Below are positions 26,522 to 35,647 of a stretch of DNA of 64,000 nt, piece by piece. This DNA comes from Lysobacteraceae bacterium (GTDB taxonomy: Bacteria; Pseudomonadota; Gammaproteobacteria; Xanthomonadales; Xanthomonadaceae): NCBI GenBank assembly GCA_028868545.1, contig JAGWUF010000004.1:23204-87203 (forward strand), in the 5' to 3' direction. Position 1 is the stretch's first letter; every line of letters begins with the position of its first letter. The translations under genes and the position numbers were made by a program. The notes below the pieces were generated by a model, which was given only the letters and a program-made list of their open reading frames with translations, was not told the origin of the DNA and did not search any database.

Positions 26522-26859
26522 TGGACACCATCGGCTTCGACGACTTCCTGAAGGTCGAGCTGCGCGTTGGTCGGGTGCTTGCCGCCGAACCGTTCGCGCA
26601 GGCGCGCAAGCCCGCCTACGTGCTGCAGATCGATTTCGGCCCCGAACTGGGCGTGCGCAAGTCCAGCGCGCAGATCACCGTGCACTACACGCCTGAACAG
26701 CTGGTCGGGCGGCTGGTGGTCGCCGTGGTCAATTTTCCAAAAAAACAGATCGGCCCGCTGATGTCCGAATGCCTGGTCACCGGTTTCCACGACGCCGACG
26801 GCGCGGTGGCGTTGTGCGTGCCGGATCGCGACGTGCCGCTGGGGACGCGCCTGTTATGA
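26521..26859 (+). CDS. csaA: CsaA-type tRNA-binding domain protein
   Basis: Small dimeric protein with one OB-fold tRNA-binding domain (the EMAP II/MetRS-C type), related to Bacillus CsaA, which has chaperone-like and tRNA-binding activity. The 112 residues begin IGFDDFLKVELRVGRVLAAE and contain VRKSSAQITVHYTPEQLVGR and the diagnostic VVNFPKKQIGPLMSE. The ATG overlaps the pdxA stop by one base (TGATG), and its stop overlaps the rsmA start (ATGA), so it is fully embedded in the operon. E. coli has no gene at this position. Confidence 0.88.
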   Translation: MDTIGFDDFLKVELRVGRVLAAEPFAQARKPAYVLQIDFGPELGVRKSSAQITVHYTPEQLVGRLVVAVVNFPKKQIGPLMSECLVTGFHDADGAVALCVPDRDVPLGTRLL

Positions 26860-27662
26860 ACACGCCTTTCACCGAACCGGCCAAGAAGCATCTAGGCCAG
26901 AACTTCCTGCACGAAAAGGGCGTGATCGAGAAGATCGTGCAGGCGATCAACCCGCGGCCGGGCGACGCGATCGTCGAGATCGGTCCCGGCCAGGGTGCGC
27001 TGACCTTCCCGCTGCTGAAAAAACATGGCGAAGTCACCGCCATCGAGTTCGACCGCGACCTGCACGCGCCGCTGCAGGCCGCCGCGCGCGCGCACGGCAG
27101 CCTGCACCTGATCGAAGGCGACGTGCTGGGTGTGGACTTCAGTGCGCTGGCCGCGCAGCGCGGCGATGCCAGCGGGCAGATCCGGCTGGTCGGCAACCTG
27201 CCCTACAACCTCAGCTCGCCGATCCTGTTCCATGCACTCGACCACGCGGCCGCGATCCGCGACATGCACTTCATGCTGCAGAAGGAAGTCGTCGAACGCA
27301 TGGCCGCCGGCCCCGGCAGCAAGGTGTATGGCCGCCTGAGCGTGATGCTGCAGGCCTATTGCGCGGTGACGCCGCTGTTCGTGGTGCCGCCGGGCGCGTT
27401 CCGGCCGGCGCCGAAGGTGGACTCGGCGGTAGTGCGGCTGGTGCCGAAACCGGCGCAGCACATCGAAGTGCGGGATCGCGCGGTGTTCGCCAACGTCGTT
27501 CGCGCCGCCTTCGGCCAGCGTCGCAAGACCCTGCGCAATGCCTTGGGCGGCGTCGCCGACAGCGCCGTCATCGAGGCCGCCGGCCTGCGCCCGGAGGCGC
27601 GCGCCGAGCAGGTTCCGGTCACGGGGTTTGCCCAGCTGGCCAATCTGCTCGCTGCCGGCTGA
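26856..27662 (+). CDS. rsmA: 16S rRNA dimethyladenosine (A1518/A1519) methyltransferase
   Basis: Dimethylates two adjacent adenosines in helix 45 of 16S rRNA late in 30S assembly. 268 residues. Motifs are KKHLGQNFLHEKGVIEKIV, the SAM-binding VEIGPGQGALT, the catalytic NLPYNLSSPILFHAL and the C-terminal VVPPGAFRPAPKVDSAVVRL. Start ATG 26856 overlaps the csaA stop. No terminator follows; apaG starts 66 bases on. Confidence 0.97.
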   Translation: MNTPFTEPAKKHLGQNFLHEKGVIEKIVQAINPRPGDAIVEIGPGQGALTFPLLKKHGEVTAIEFDRDLHAPLQAAARAHGSLHLIEGDVLGVDFSALAAQRGDASGQIRLVGNLPYNLSSPILFHALDHAAAIRDMHFMLQKEVVERMAAGPGSKVYGRLSVMLQAYCAVTPLFVVPPGAFRPAPKVDSAVVRLVPKPAQHIEVRDRAVFANVVRAAFGQRRKTLRNALGGVADSAVIEAAGLRPEARAEQVPVTGFAQLANLLAAG

Positions 27663-27728
27663 ACACACCCGGCAGGCCACCGCGCAAAAGCATGGGCGCA
27701 GCCCGTCGTGCGCCGCTAGAATGGCGCC

Positions 27729-28109
27729 ATGAGCAACAACGATTATCAATTCGACATCGCGGTGAATGCCCATTTCCTGGATGACCAATCGATTCCGGAA
27801 GAAGGCCGCTACGTGTTCGCCTACACGATCCAGATCCGCAACCAGGGCAAACAGCCTGCCCGCCTGCTGGGGCGGCACTGGCTGATCACCGATGGCAACG
27901 GGCGAGTACGTGAAGTGGTAGGCGAAGGCGTGGTGGGCGAGCAGCCGTGGCTGCGCCCGGGGGAGGGCTTCGAATACACCTCCGGCGCGGTACTGGAAAC
28001 CGATATCGGCACCATGCGTGGCAGCTACGACATGCTGGCCGACGACGGCACCCGCTTCGCCGCACCGATTCCGGCGTTCACCCTGTCCATCCCGCGCACC
28101 CTGCATTGA
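27729..28109 (+). CDS. apaG: ApaG (Co2+/Mg2+ efflux-associated domain protein)
   Basis: Small beta-sandwich protein of the ApaG family, whose mutants show altered cobalt/magnesium handling; the biochemical role is unknown. It has 126 residues. The core [29 protein letters not shown] matches the family in two parts, followed by [20 protein letters not shown] and [20 protein letters not shown] box lies at 27718-27723, only five bases before the ATG. The gene is followed by apaH ten bases later. Confidence 0.95.
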   Translation: MSNNDYQFDIAVNAHFLDDQSIPEEGRYVFAYTIQIRNQGKQPARLLGRHWLITDGNGRVREVVGEGVVGEQPWLRPGEGFEYTSGAVLETDIGTMRGSYDMLADDGTRFAAPIPAFTLSIPRTLH

Positions 28110-28119
28110 TGGTGCTCTG

Positions 28120-29022
28120 ATGGCGGTCTGGGCCATTGGCGACCTGCAAGGTTGCTACGACGTCACCCAGCGGTTGCTGGAACGGATCCGGTTCGACCCG
28201 GCGCTGGATCGCCTGTGGTTCTGCGGCGATCTGGTCAACCGTGGCGGTCAGTCGATCGACACCCTGCGCCTGGTGCATTCCCTGCGCGACGTCAGCAGCG
28301 TGGTGCTGGGCAATCATGATTTGTCCTTGCTGGCGGTCGCCGAACGCACCCCGGACGAACAACGCCGAGTCAACGCGGATCTGCAGGGCGTGTTGTTTGC
28401 GCCCGACGCGCCCGAGCTGCTGACGTGGCTGCGCAAGCGCAAGCTCTGCCATGTGGATCGTGGCCTGGGCTGGATGATGGTGCACGCCGGCCTGGCCCCG
28501 CGATGGACCACTTTCCTTGCCGAAAAACATGCGCGGGAAGTGGAAGCACGCCTGCACGGCGACAACTATCGCAAGCTGCTGCGCAACATGTATGGCGACG
28601 GCCCGGAATGGTCGCCACGTCTGCAAGGCCCGGAGCGGGATCGCGCCATCATCAACATCTTCACCCGCATGCGGTATTGCAGCCCGCGCGGACGGATCGC
28701 CTTCGAACACAAGGGCCCCCCCGGCACCCAGTTGCCGGGACTGTATCCGTGGTTCTCGGTGCCCGGCCACGCCCCGCGCGACCTGAACATCGTTTGCGGC
28801 CACTGGAGCGCGCTGGGCCTGCATATCGGCAACGGCATCCACGCCATCGACACCGGCGCCGTGTGGAGCGGCAAGCTCACCGCACTGCAGCTGGATGCCG
28901 AAGGCCTGAATGTGGTGCAGGTACCCGGGCGCGACGTGCCCGCGCCGCAGCCCAAGCAACGGCCACCGAAGCTGCGGCCGGCACAACCGCCGCAGCGCCA
29001 GGACGGGCCGCCGGCGCATTGA
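28120..29022 (+). CDS. apaH: Symmetrical diadenosine tetraphosphatase
   Basis: Hydrolyses Ap4A to two ADP, and can remove Np4-type caps from RNA. 300 residues. Metallophosphatase motifs are IGDLQGC at residues 6-12, FCGDLVNRGGQS, VLGNHD and a HAG after the middle (MMVHAGLAP). The last 30 residues are a Pro/Gln/Arg-rich tail beyond the catalytic core. It converges with folA, leaving 85 bases with no clear terminator. Confidence 0.96.
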   Translation: MAVWAIGDLQGCYDVTQRLLERIRFDPALDRLWFCGDLVNRGGQSIDTLRLVHSLRDVSSVVLGNHDLSLLAVAERTPDEQRRVNADLQGVLFAPDAPELLTWLRKRKLCHVDRGLGWMMVHAGLAPRWTTFLAEKHAREVEARLHGDNYRKLLRNMYGDGPEWSPRLQGPERDRAIINIFTRMRYCSPRGRIAFEHKGPPGTQLPGLYPWFSVPGHAPRDLNIVCGHWSALGLHIGNGIHAIDTGAVWSGKLTALQLDAEGLNVVQVPGRDVPAPQPKQRPPKLRPAQPPQRQDGPPAH

Positions 29023-29107
29023 TCAACCGACCCGGCGTGCAAGCGGAAGACAGCCGCTTCGCCCCACTCGTTGCAGAATCTCGGCTTGCCTGGGCCGCAC
29101 CTTCACC

Positions 29108-29599
29108 TCAGCGCTTCACGTATTCCACGCAGGAGAACGCGAACGCATGGCGCGCATCGGCAGCATGGGCAACCCGTGCGATCTTGCGCCATTGGCTGAA
29201 GTCGACACGCGGAAAGAACGCATCGGCGCCCTCGACCACGGTGTCGACCAGGGTCAGATGCAGCCGGGTGGCATGCGGCAGCGCGAGTGCATAGATCTCG
29301 CCCCCCCCGATCACGCACAGCTCGTCGCTGCCGGCAACCCGGTCCAACGCCTGTTCCAGCGACACCACCGTTTCCATGCCGGGAAACGGCACCGCAGCGG
29401 TGCGGCTCAGCACCAGGTTGCGCCGTTTCGGCAGCGCCCGGCCCAGCGATTGGGCGGTCTTGCGCCCCATCAACACCGGCTTGCCCAGCGTGAGCGCCTT
29501 GAAATGCTGCAAATCATCAGGCAGATGCCACGGCAGGGCATTGCCCTTGCCGATGGCGAAATTGCGATCCACGGCGGCGATCAGGGTCAGACTGGGCAT
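29108..29599 (-). CDS. folA: Dihydrofolate reductase
   Basis: NADPH-dependent reduction of dihydrofolate, needed after thymidylate synthase (thyA at 33169-33963). The protein is 163 residues from ATG 29599 (an ATG at 29608 is an alternative). Motifs are LTLIAAVDRNFAIGKGNALPW with the active-site Trp/Pro loop, LPDDLQHFKALT with the acidic Asp, GRKTAQSLG, and VIGGGEIYALALPHATRLHLT. This is the chromosomal trimethoprim target. Confidence 0.96.
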   Translation of the reverse strand: MPSLTLIAAVDRNFAIGKGNALPWHLPDDLQHFKALTLGKPVLMGRKTAQSLGRALPKRRNLVLSRTAAVPFPGMETVVSLEQALDRVAGSDELCVIGGGEIYALALPHATRLHLTLVDTVVEGADAFFPRVDFSQWRKIARVAHAADARHAFAFSCVEYVKR

Positions 29600-29662
29600 C
29601 ACCGCCATGATGCGGGCGAACGGAGCTGCGGACAAGGTGGAGCAAATGCAGCGGTCTGCCGC

Positions 29663-30526
29663 TCAACCCGGTGACGTCTGCAAAATCCGATGCAGCGGCA
29701 GCAGCCGTACCTGTGACGCCGCCAGCAGGGCCGCGAATCCGGGGCCGGACAGCACCGCGAACTCCACCAGTCTTGCTGCTGCAATGGCGTCTTCAGCCAT
29801 CGACTCCAGGCCCGGATGGCACATCAGCACATCGCCATCGCGGGCGGCACGCAGCCATTGCGCCAGACGCGCCTGATAGTGCCGGGCGTCCCCGTGGAAA
29901 TCGTAAACCCCCAGCAAGTGTCCGTTCTGCAGCAGCCCCAGGCGTTGCGCACCGGCCTGCAGGCCGCGATTGCCAAGCCACTCGATCACGCGGCTCTTGG
30001 CCTGTGTCCGCCAATCGGCGTGGGCGGCGGATGCAGGGCTGCGGGTGCTGCGCAGCCACGGCCTGCGGGTTGGGTAGCGCTGCGCAATGGCCTGCAGCAA
30101 CTGCTCGCGAATGCCTGGCAACTGATGCACATGCTGGTGGCCATCCACGTACGCCGGTGCCCGCCCCATGGCGTGTTCGAACGCATCCAGCTGGGCGTGG
30201 ATCTCCTGCTGCAAGGCCTTGCCATCCAGCCGCCGCGTGAACGCCTGCAGCAGCAATTGCCGATGCGGCTTGCGCGACTGTTCCAGCAACGGGCACTCGG
30301 TGAAATCCAGATGCAGCCCCACCTCCAGCTGTTCCGGATCCAGCGTGCGCAAGATCCGGGCACCGTCGGCCCAGGCCGCGCCCCCAACCATGGCCGACAC
30401 CGCCTGCACCCGACCCAGCTGCTGCAGCGCGAACACCGCCTGGTTGATCCCGGCGTGCAAGCCGAAGTCATCCACGCAGATGCAGATCCGCGGGCCGCCT
30501 GCCTCGGGCCGGGCTGCCGCCGTCAT
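29663..30526 (-). CDS. YdjC/ChbG/HpnK-family deacetylase, likely NaxD-type
   Basis: Carbohydrate deacetylase of the YdjC superfamily. 287 residues. Metal-site motifs are ICVDDFGLHAGINQAV (Asp-Asp), GLHLDFTECP (His), YVDGHQHVHQLPG (two His) and the C-terminal MCHPGLES. The start ATG 30526 overlaps the stop of the ArnT-like gene. With a GT2 and an ArnT-like transferase in one operon, the best parallel is NaxD of Francisella, or the Bordetella Lgm system, where a YdjC enzyme deacetylates undecaprenyl-phosphate aminosugar before transfer to lipid A. A role in chitooligosaccharide or hopanoid metabolism is less supported by the neighbours. Confidence 0.82.
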   Translation of the reverse strand: MTAAARPEAGGPRICICVDDFGLHAGINQAVFALQQLGRVQAVSAMVGGAAWADGARILRTLDPEQLEVGLHLDFTECPLLEQSRKPHRQLLLQAFTRRLDGKALQQEIHAQLDAFEHAMGRAPAYVDGHQHVHQLPGIREQLLQAIAQRYPTRRPWLRSTRSPASAAHADWRTQAKSRVIEWLGNRGLQAGAQRLGLLQNGHLLGVYDFHGDARHYQARLAQWLRAARDGDVLMCHPGLESMAEDAIAAARLVEFAVLSGPGFAALLAASQVRLLPLHRILQTSPG

Positions 30527-32103
30527 CGCATGGCAACCGGTGCCGGTGCTGCGCCAGCACGGCAGCCCAGCGCGGCGGCCTGCGCCGTCACCCGCGTATC
30601 CACCTGCCACAACCGCTGGCGATTGCCGGCATACACCACCCTGGCCCGGGCCAGGAAGGGGTACGTCTGTGCGGCATCCTCCGCCCCCAGTACCCACGAC
30701 ACCTCGGCGCTGCACAAGGCGTGTGGCAACGCCTGCGGGTAGATCAACAGCTGCCGGGCCAGAGCCGGCGCGAAACTGCCGGCATCGGCGATTTCCTTGC
30801 GCCAGGTATCCCGGCGGGCGATGTCCGGGTCACTCCAGTCATCCACATCGTGCACCGGCTGCTGCAGGCGCGCGTAAAACGGCACGGCGTACAGGTAATC
30901 CTTGAGGATGAAGACCGGCTGCCCTTGCTGATAATGGGCACGCAAGGCCACGCCGATCGGCTTCGAAGAATGGCTTTGGTTGATGCTCAACCCGATCACG
31001 GCGGTCAGCCCGATCAGCGCACTGATGCCGAGCGACAGATTCCAGCGCCGCAGGCGCGCCGGGCCTGCCTGCCCGATGCCGCAGGCATCGGCGATCAACC
31101 ACGCCAGCGCCGGCACCGCAGGCAGGATGTAGCCCAGCAGCTTGGACTTCGGCAGCGAGAAGAACAGCACCACGCAGAAGACGGTCAGCCCCATCAGCAG
31201 GCGCACTGCACCCTGCACGCCCGGCGCCGTGAAGTACCCACGCGCGAACAACGGCTTCAGCCACAGCGCCAATGGCAGGCTGCAGAGCAGCAGGACGGCC
31301 GGATAGAACCACCAGGGCTGCACATTGTTGAAGCCGGTGGCGGCGAAGCGCTGGAAGTGCTGCACCACGAAAAAATAATGCAGGAACCCGTCGAACCGCT
31401 GCTGCATCGCCACGAACCAGGGGGCGGCCACCAGCAGGAACAGCACCAACCCGGAAACCGACACCAGGGCCAGCAGGGTTTTCCAGCGCCAGCGCACGAC
31501 CAGCCACAGGCCGACGATCATCGCCGGGAGCACGAAACCGATCAGCCCCTTGGACAAAATGCCCAGCGCTGCCAGCACATAGGCAGCCCGCAGCACCCCT
31601 CGATACGGCAGGCCCTGCTCGTAGCACAGTGCCGCATGTGCCAGTGCCAGAACCGTGGCGGTGATGCAGCCTGCCACCAGCATGTCGAGATTGGCGAACT
31701 GGGCCGCTGCAAAAAACATCGGCAACACCAGCAGCACCCACAGCACGCGCCGGGCAGCTGCCTCGCCACTCCAGCGCCGGGTGAACAGGTAGAGCGAGAA
31801 TGCCGCCAGGCTGGCCCCGGCCAGCGACGCCACGCGTGCGGCAAATTCCACCGGCCCCCACACGTACAGCGCCATGGCCGTGATCCAGTAGAACAGCGGC
31901 GGCTTGTGGAAGAACGGCATGCCATTCAAGGTTGGCGTCAACCAATCGCCCGAGCGCACCATCTCCCAGGCCACCGTGGCATAGCGGCCCTCATCCGGAT
32001 GCATCAACGGTCGCATCCAGGCGGTGGCGGCCAGCCAAAGCACGATCCAGATCAGGATTCGGGCATGCTGGCGCCAGGCCGGCTGCGCGCTGATTGCAGT
32101 CAC
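30523..32103 (-). CDS. ArnT-like lipid A aminosugar transferase
   Basis: Polytopic inner-membrane glycosyltransferase of the ArnT/GT83 group, which moves an aminosugar from undecaprenyl phosphate to lipid A at the periplasmic face. 526 residues with about twelve hydrophobic segments. The first periplasmic loop carries HPDEGRYATVAWEMVRSGDW and FFHKPPLFYW, the ArnT signature with catalytic acidic residues. A C-terminal soluble domain follows from about residue 370. Both ends overlap the neighbouring genes by ATGA. The donor sugar is unknown; no other arn gene is visible here. Confidence 0.87.
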   Translation of the reverse strand: MTAISAQPAWRQHARILIWIVLWLAATAWMRPLMHPDEGRYATVAWEMVRSGDWLTPTLNGMPFFHKPPLFYWITAMALYVWGPVEFAARVASLAGASLAAFSLYLFTRRWSGEAAARRVLWVLLVLPMFFAAAQFANLDMLVAGCITATVLALAHAALCYEQGLPYRGVLRAAYVLAALGILSKGLIGFVLPAMIVGLWLVVRWRWKTLLALVSVSGLVLFLLVAAPWFVAMQQRFDGFLHYFFVVQHFQRFAATGFNNVQPWWFYPAVLLLCSLPLALWLKPLFARGYFTAPGVQGAVRLLMGLTVFCVVLFFSLPKSKLLGYILPAVPALAWLIADACGIGQAGPARLRRWNLSLGISALIGLTAVIGLSINQSHSSKPIGVALRAHYQQGQPVFILKDYLYAVPFYARLQQPVHDVDDWSDPDIARRDTWRKEIADAGSFAPALARQLLIYPQALPHALCSAEVSWVLGAEDAAQTYPFLARARVVYAGNRQRLWQVDTRVTAQAAALGCRAGAAPAPVAMR

Positions 32104-33122
32104 GGTTCACCTCGCTGCAGGCCTTGGCCCAATTCGCGCTTGACCACGTAGATGGGGCGGCGCTTGGACTCTTCGTAGATGCGCCCCACGTATTCGCCAA
32201 CCACGCCCAACGACACCAGCTGGATGCCGGAAAACAGCATCAGGCTCACGACAATGGTGGTCCAGCCACTGACCACGTGCCCCGACAACATGTACACCGC
32301 CGACAGATAGGCACCATAGGCGAACGCTGCCAGCGCCAGCAGAAAGCCCAGCAGGATGACCACGCGCAGGGGCCACAGGGTGAAGGCAAACAGGCCATCC
32401 ATCGCCAACCGCAGCAGGCGCAGCTTGCTGTAGTGGCTCTGGCCATGGCCGCGCTCTTCGGGCATGTACGGCACCGCGACAGCGGTAAAACCGACCCAGG
32501 CGTACAACCCTTTCATGAACCGGTTGCGCTCCGGCAGGGCCAGCAGGGCCTGCACCACGGTGCGATCCATCAGCCGGAAATCGCCGGCCCCCGGCGGCAC
32601 CTTGAACCGGCCGTTTCCATTGACCATGCCGTAGAACCAGCCCGCCGCCATGCGCTTGAACAAGCCTTCGTCGCGGCGATGTTCGCGCACGGCATACACC
32701 ACATCCGCACCCGCACGCCAATGCCGCACGAAAATATCGAGCATGGCCGGCGGGTGCTGCAAATCCGCGTCCATCAGCACCACCACTTCACCGGCAGCCG
32801 CCTCCAGCCCGGCGGTCAGGGCCGCCTCCTTGCCGAAATTGCGCGACAACTGCAGCACCCGTACCCCCGGATACTGCGCCCAGTGCGACATCCGCATGGC
32901 CGTGGCATCGGTGCTGCCATCGTCCACCAGCACGATTTCCCAGCGCGCGGCCAGCCGCACCAGCTGCTCGCTCAGGCGTGGCAGCAGCTGCTCGAGATTC
33001 TCGGCTTCGTTGAAGCAGGGCACGATGCAGGACAGGGAGCGGACCGGACGCAAGCCCGCATCCTCCGTCGAACCGTGGTCTGCCGGTTTTGCATCCAGTA
33101 CGGGCGGCGAGGAAGTGGGCAT
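32100..33122 (-). CDS. GT2 polyprenyl-phosphate glycosyltransferase (ArnC/GtrB/FlmF type)
   Basis: Cytoplasmic-side glycosyltransferase that charges undecaprenyl phosphate with a UDP-sugar. 340 residues. The GT-A domain begins SCIVPCFNEAENLEQLLP, with VLVDDGSTD, RNFGKEAALTAGL and MDADLQHPP. Two membrane segments follow near residues 245-305 (VVILLGFLLALAAFAYGAYL and a second), then VGEYVGRIYEESKRRPIYVVK, the usual ArnC/GtrB ending. First gene of a three-gene operon with the ArnT-like protein and the YdjC deacetylase. Confidence 0.9.
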   Translation of the reverse strand: MPTSSPPVLDAKPADHGSTEDAGLRPVRSLSCIVPCFNEAENLEQLLPRLSEQLVRLAARWEIVLVDDGSTDATAMRMSHWAQYPGVRVLQLSRNFGKEAALTAGLEAAAGEVVVLMDADLQHPPAMLDIFVRHWRAGADVVYAVREHRRDEGLFKRMAAGWFYGMVNGNGRFKVPPGAGDFRLMDRTVVQALLALPERNRFMKGLYAWVGFTAVAVPYMPEERGHGQSHYSKLRLLRLAMDGLFAFTLWPLRVVILLGFLLALAAFAYGAYLSAVYMLSGHVVSGWTTIVVSLMLFSGIQLVSLGVVGEYVGRIYEESKRRPIYVVKRELGQGLQRGEP

Positions 33123-33167
33123 TCGACACGTCTCAGGAGGTAAAGCCGAACGAGGCCAGACGACCGC

Positions 33168-33173
33168 ATTATA
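33168..33173 (-). promoter_or_regulatory. TATAAT -10 box upstream of the GT2-ArnT-deacetylase operon
   Basis: A perfect TATAAT on the minus strand lies 45 bases before the GT2 start codon and contains the thyA stop codon TAA. No good -35 is found at 16-18 bases spacing, so it may need an activator, as lipid A modification operons often do. Consensus match to the -10 only. Confidence 0.45.
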
Positions 33174-33963
33174 CCGCGACCGGTGCCTTGATGGCCGGAT
33201 GCGGCAGGTAATCCTCGATGGCGATATCCTCGAACCGGAAGGCGAAAATATCGTGCACGGCGTTATTCAATCTCAGCCGAGGCAGTGTCGCCGGCGCACG
33301 TGACAACTGCGTGCGAGCCTGCTCGAAATGGTTCGAATACAGATGCGCATCACCCAGCGTGTGCACGAAATCGCCGACGCCCAGCCCGCACACCTGCGCC
33401 ACCATGTGAGTCAGCAGCGCGTAGCTGGCGATGTTGAACGGCACGCCGAGGAAGATGTCGCCGCTGCGCTGGTACAGCTGGCAGCTCAACTTGCCGTCGG
33501 CGACGTAGAACTGGAACAGCGTGTGGCAGGGCATCAGCGCCATCTTCGGCAGGTCGGCGACGTTCCATGCCGACACGATCAGCCGGCGCGAGTCCGGATT
33601 GCGGCGGATCTCGTCCACCACCCAGCGTATCTGGTCGAAGGTTTCGCCATTGGCTCCTTTCCAACTGCGCCACTGCTTGCCATAGACCGGGCCGAGTTCG
33701 CCATCGGCATCGGCCCATTCGTCCCAGATCGAAACCTTGTTGGCCTTCAGGTAGGCGATGTTGGTGCTGCCGGCAAGGAACCACAGCAGCTCGTGGATGA
33801 TCGAGCGCAGGTGCAGCTTCTTGGTGGTGACCAGCGGGAAGCCTTCGTTCAAGTCGAAGCGCATCTGCCAGCCGAACACGCTGCGGGTGCCGGTGCCGGT
33901 GCGGTCGGCTTTCTCGCTGCCGTGCTCCAGCACGTGCCGCAGCAGCTGCAGGTATTGCCGCAT
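33169..33963 (-). CDS. thyA: Thymidylate synthase
   Basis: Makes dTMP from dUMP with methylene-tetrahydrofolate. The 264 residues equal the E. coli length. The nucleophile is Cys146 in [46 protein letters not shown] and YSNHFEQA are further invariant blocks. The ATG overlaps the lgt stop by one base (TGATG), the conserved lgt-thyA arrangement. Confidence 0.98.
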   Translation of the reverse strand: MRQYLQLLRHVLEHGSEKADRTGTGTRSVFGWQMRFDLNEGFPLVTTKKLHLRSIIHELLWFLAGSTNIAYLKANKVSIWDEWADADGELGPVYGKQWRSWKGANGETFDQIRWVVDEIRRNPDSRRLIVSAWNVADLPKMALMPCHTLFQFYVADGKLSCQLYQRSGDIFLGVPFNIASYALLTHMVAQVCGLGVGDFVHTLGDAHLYSNHFEQARTQLSRAPATLPRLRLNNAVHDIFAFRFEDIAIEDYLPHPAIKAPVAV

Positions 33964-34856
33964 CAGCGCGGCTCCGGCTGCAGCGTGGGCGCGCTGCGCG
34001 AGCGCCACAGCCAGAACAGCCCCAGCAGGACCAGCGGCACGCTCAGCACCTGCCCCATGGTCAGCCAGCCGAACGCAAGATAGCCCAGCTGCGCATCGGG
34101 CTCGCGCACGAATTCCACCAGGAAGCGGAAACAGCCGTACAGCAGCGCGAACAGGCCGGACACCGCGTAACGCGGACGCGGCACGCGCGAGAACCACACC
34201 AGCGCGCAGAACATCACCAGGCCCTCCAGAAACGCCTGGTACAACTGCGACGGGTGGCGGGCGAATGCGTTCAACGCGCCGCTTTCGAAATAGTTGCGCA
34301 AGGTGGCCGCATCCATCGACGCGAACGGTTCCGGCAATGCGTGCGGGAACACCACGCCGATGCGCTCGAACGCAGTCCCGACGGTGGGCTTGCCCCACAA
34401 CTCGCCGCCGATGAAATTGCCCAGCCGGCCGAACCCCAGGCCCGCGGGCACCAGCGGGGCCATGAAATCGACGGTATCGAAGAAATGCAGACGCTGCCGA
34501 CGCGACCACCAGCCGATCGCCGCCAGCACGCCCAGCAGGCCCCCGTGAAAGCTCATTCCGCCTTGCCAGACCCGCACGATCATCAGCGGATCCTCGAGGA
34601 ATTCGCCGAAATCGTAAAACAGGATGTAGCCGATGCGACCACCCAGCACCACGCCCAGCATCGAATAGAACATCAGATCGCCGAAACCGTTGTCATCCAC
34701 CCCCGGCAGGCGGCCTGCACGTACCCGCCGGCGACCCAGCCACCAGGCCACCAGGAAACCCAGCAGGTACATCAGCCCGTACCAGTGGATTTTCAATGGC
34801 CCCAGGGCAACGGCGATGGGATCGATTTGGTGCAGATAAGGCAATTGCATCGTCAT
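33963..34856 (-). CDS. lgt: Prolipoprotein diacylglyceryl transferase
   Basis: Inner-membrane enzyme that adds diacylglycerol to the lipobox cysteine of prolipoproteins. 297 residues with seven hydrophobic segments. Motifs are [37 protein letters not shown] (catalytic His) and the Lgt signature [23 protein letters not shown] 34856 or 34850 could start translation. Coupled to thyA. Confidence 0.96.
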   Translation of the reverse strand: MTMQLPYLHQIDPIAVALGPLKIHWYGLMYLLGFLVAWWLGRRRVRAGRLPGVDDNGFGDLMFYSMLGVVLGGRIGYILFYDFGEFLEDPLMIVRVWQGGMSFHGGLLGVLAAIGWWSRRQRLHFFDTVDFMAPLVPAGLGFGRLGNFIGGELWGKPTVGTAFERIGVVFPHALPEPFASMDAATLRNYFESGALNAFARHPSQLYQAFLEGLVMFCALVWFSRVPRPRYAVSGLFALLYGCFRFLVEFVREPDAQLGYLAFGWLTMGQVLSVPLVLLGLFWLWRSRSAPTLQPEPR

Positions 34857-34882
34857 TCCAGATCAGCAGTTGCGGCCACGGC

Positions 34883-35632
34883 TCACCACTCGCCGGCACC
34901 CGGCACCCTGTGTGCCGTGGCTTTGCGCCGCATCAGCAGGTTCAGCCATTCCACCATCACCGAAAACGCCATCGCGAAGTAGATGTAAGGCTTGGGCACA
35001 TGCACTTCCAGCCCGTCGAGGATCAGCACCGCACCCACCAGCAGGATGAAGGCCAGCGCCAGCATCTTCACGGTCGGGTTGGCATCGATGAAGGCACCCA
35101 GCGGATTGGCCGCCAGCAACATGATGGCCACCGCCACCAGGATGGCAAACACCATGATCGGGATGTGCTGGGCAATGCCCACGGCGGTGATGACCGAGTC
35201 CAGCGAAAACACGATGTCGATCACCGCGATCTGCGCGATGACGATGCCGAACACCGCCGACGCCTTTGTCGTGCGCGGATCTTCGTCCTCGCCACCGGTG
35301 ATGAGGTCGCGGATTTCCAGCGTGCCCTTGACCAGCAGGAAGGCACCACCCACGACCAGCACGATGTCGCGGATCGAGATGCCCATGCCACCCACGGCGA
35401 ACAGGTTGCTCTGCATCCGCGCCAGGTGCGCCAACGTGACCAGCAACAGGATGCGGGTGATGCAGGCCACCGCAATGCCCAGTTTGCGGGCCAGCGGCCG
35501 ACGCTGTACCGGCAGGCGGCCCACCGCAATCGAGATGAATACCAGATTGTCGATGCCCAGCACGATTTCCAATGCACTCAGCGTGACCAAGGTCAGCCAG
35601 GCATCGGGGGAAGCCAGAAAACTCAGATCCAT
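34883..35632 (-). CDS. TerC-family membrane protein
   Basis: Integral membrane protein of the TerC family. Members export Mn2+ (Alx, MeeF) or load metal into exported enzymes. 249 residues with seven or eight hydrophobic segments. The motifs ALEIVLGIDNLVFISI and IDIVFSLDSVITAVGI contain the paired Asp residues typical of the family. There is no CBS or CorC domain after the membrane part, so it is the short form. It lies between lgt and dgkA in the same direction. The link to tellurite is historical and not supported here. Confidence 0.88.
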   Translation of the reverse strand: MDLSFLASPDAWLTLVTLSALEIVLGIDNLVFISIAVGRLPVQRRPLARKLGIAVACITRILLLVTLAHLARMQSNLFAVGGMGISIRDIVLVVGGAFLLVKGTLEIRDLITGGEDEDPRTTKASAVFGIVIAQIAVIDIVFSLDSVITAVGIAQHIPIMVFAILVAVAIMLLAANPLGAFIDANPTVKMLALAFILLVGAVLILDGLEVHVPKPYIYFAMAFSVMVEWLNLLMRRKATAHRVPGAGEW

Positions 35633-35647
35633 GCGCTTGTCATCTCG

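Noticed and set aside
27718..27723. TAGAAT box as an apaG promoter
   Set aside because: It lies five bases from the ATG and has no -35 match; it would need leaderless transcription, which cannot be judged from sequence.
30523..32103. Assignment of the ArnT-like gene as arnT of the L-Ara4N pathway
   Set aside because: None of the other Ara4N genes is present, and the linked YdjC deacetylase points to a hexosamine donor instead.
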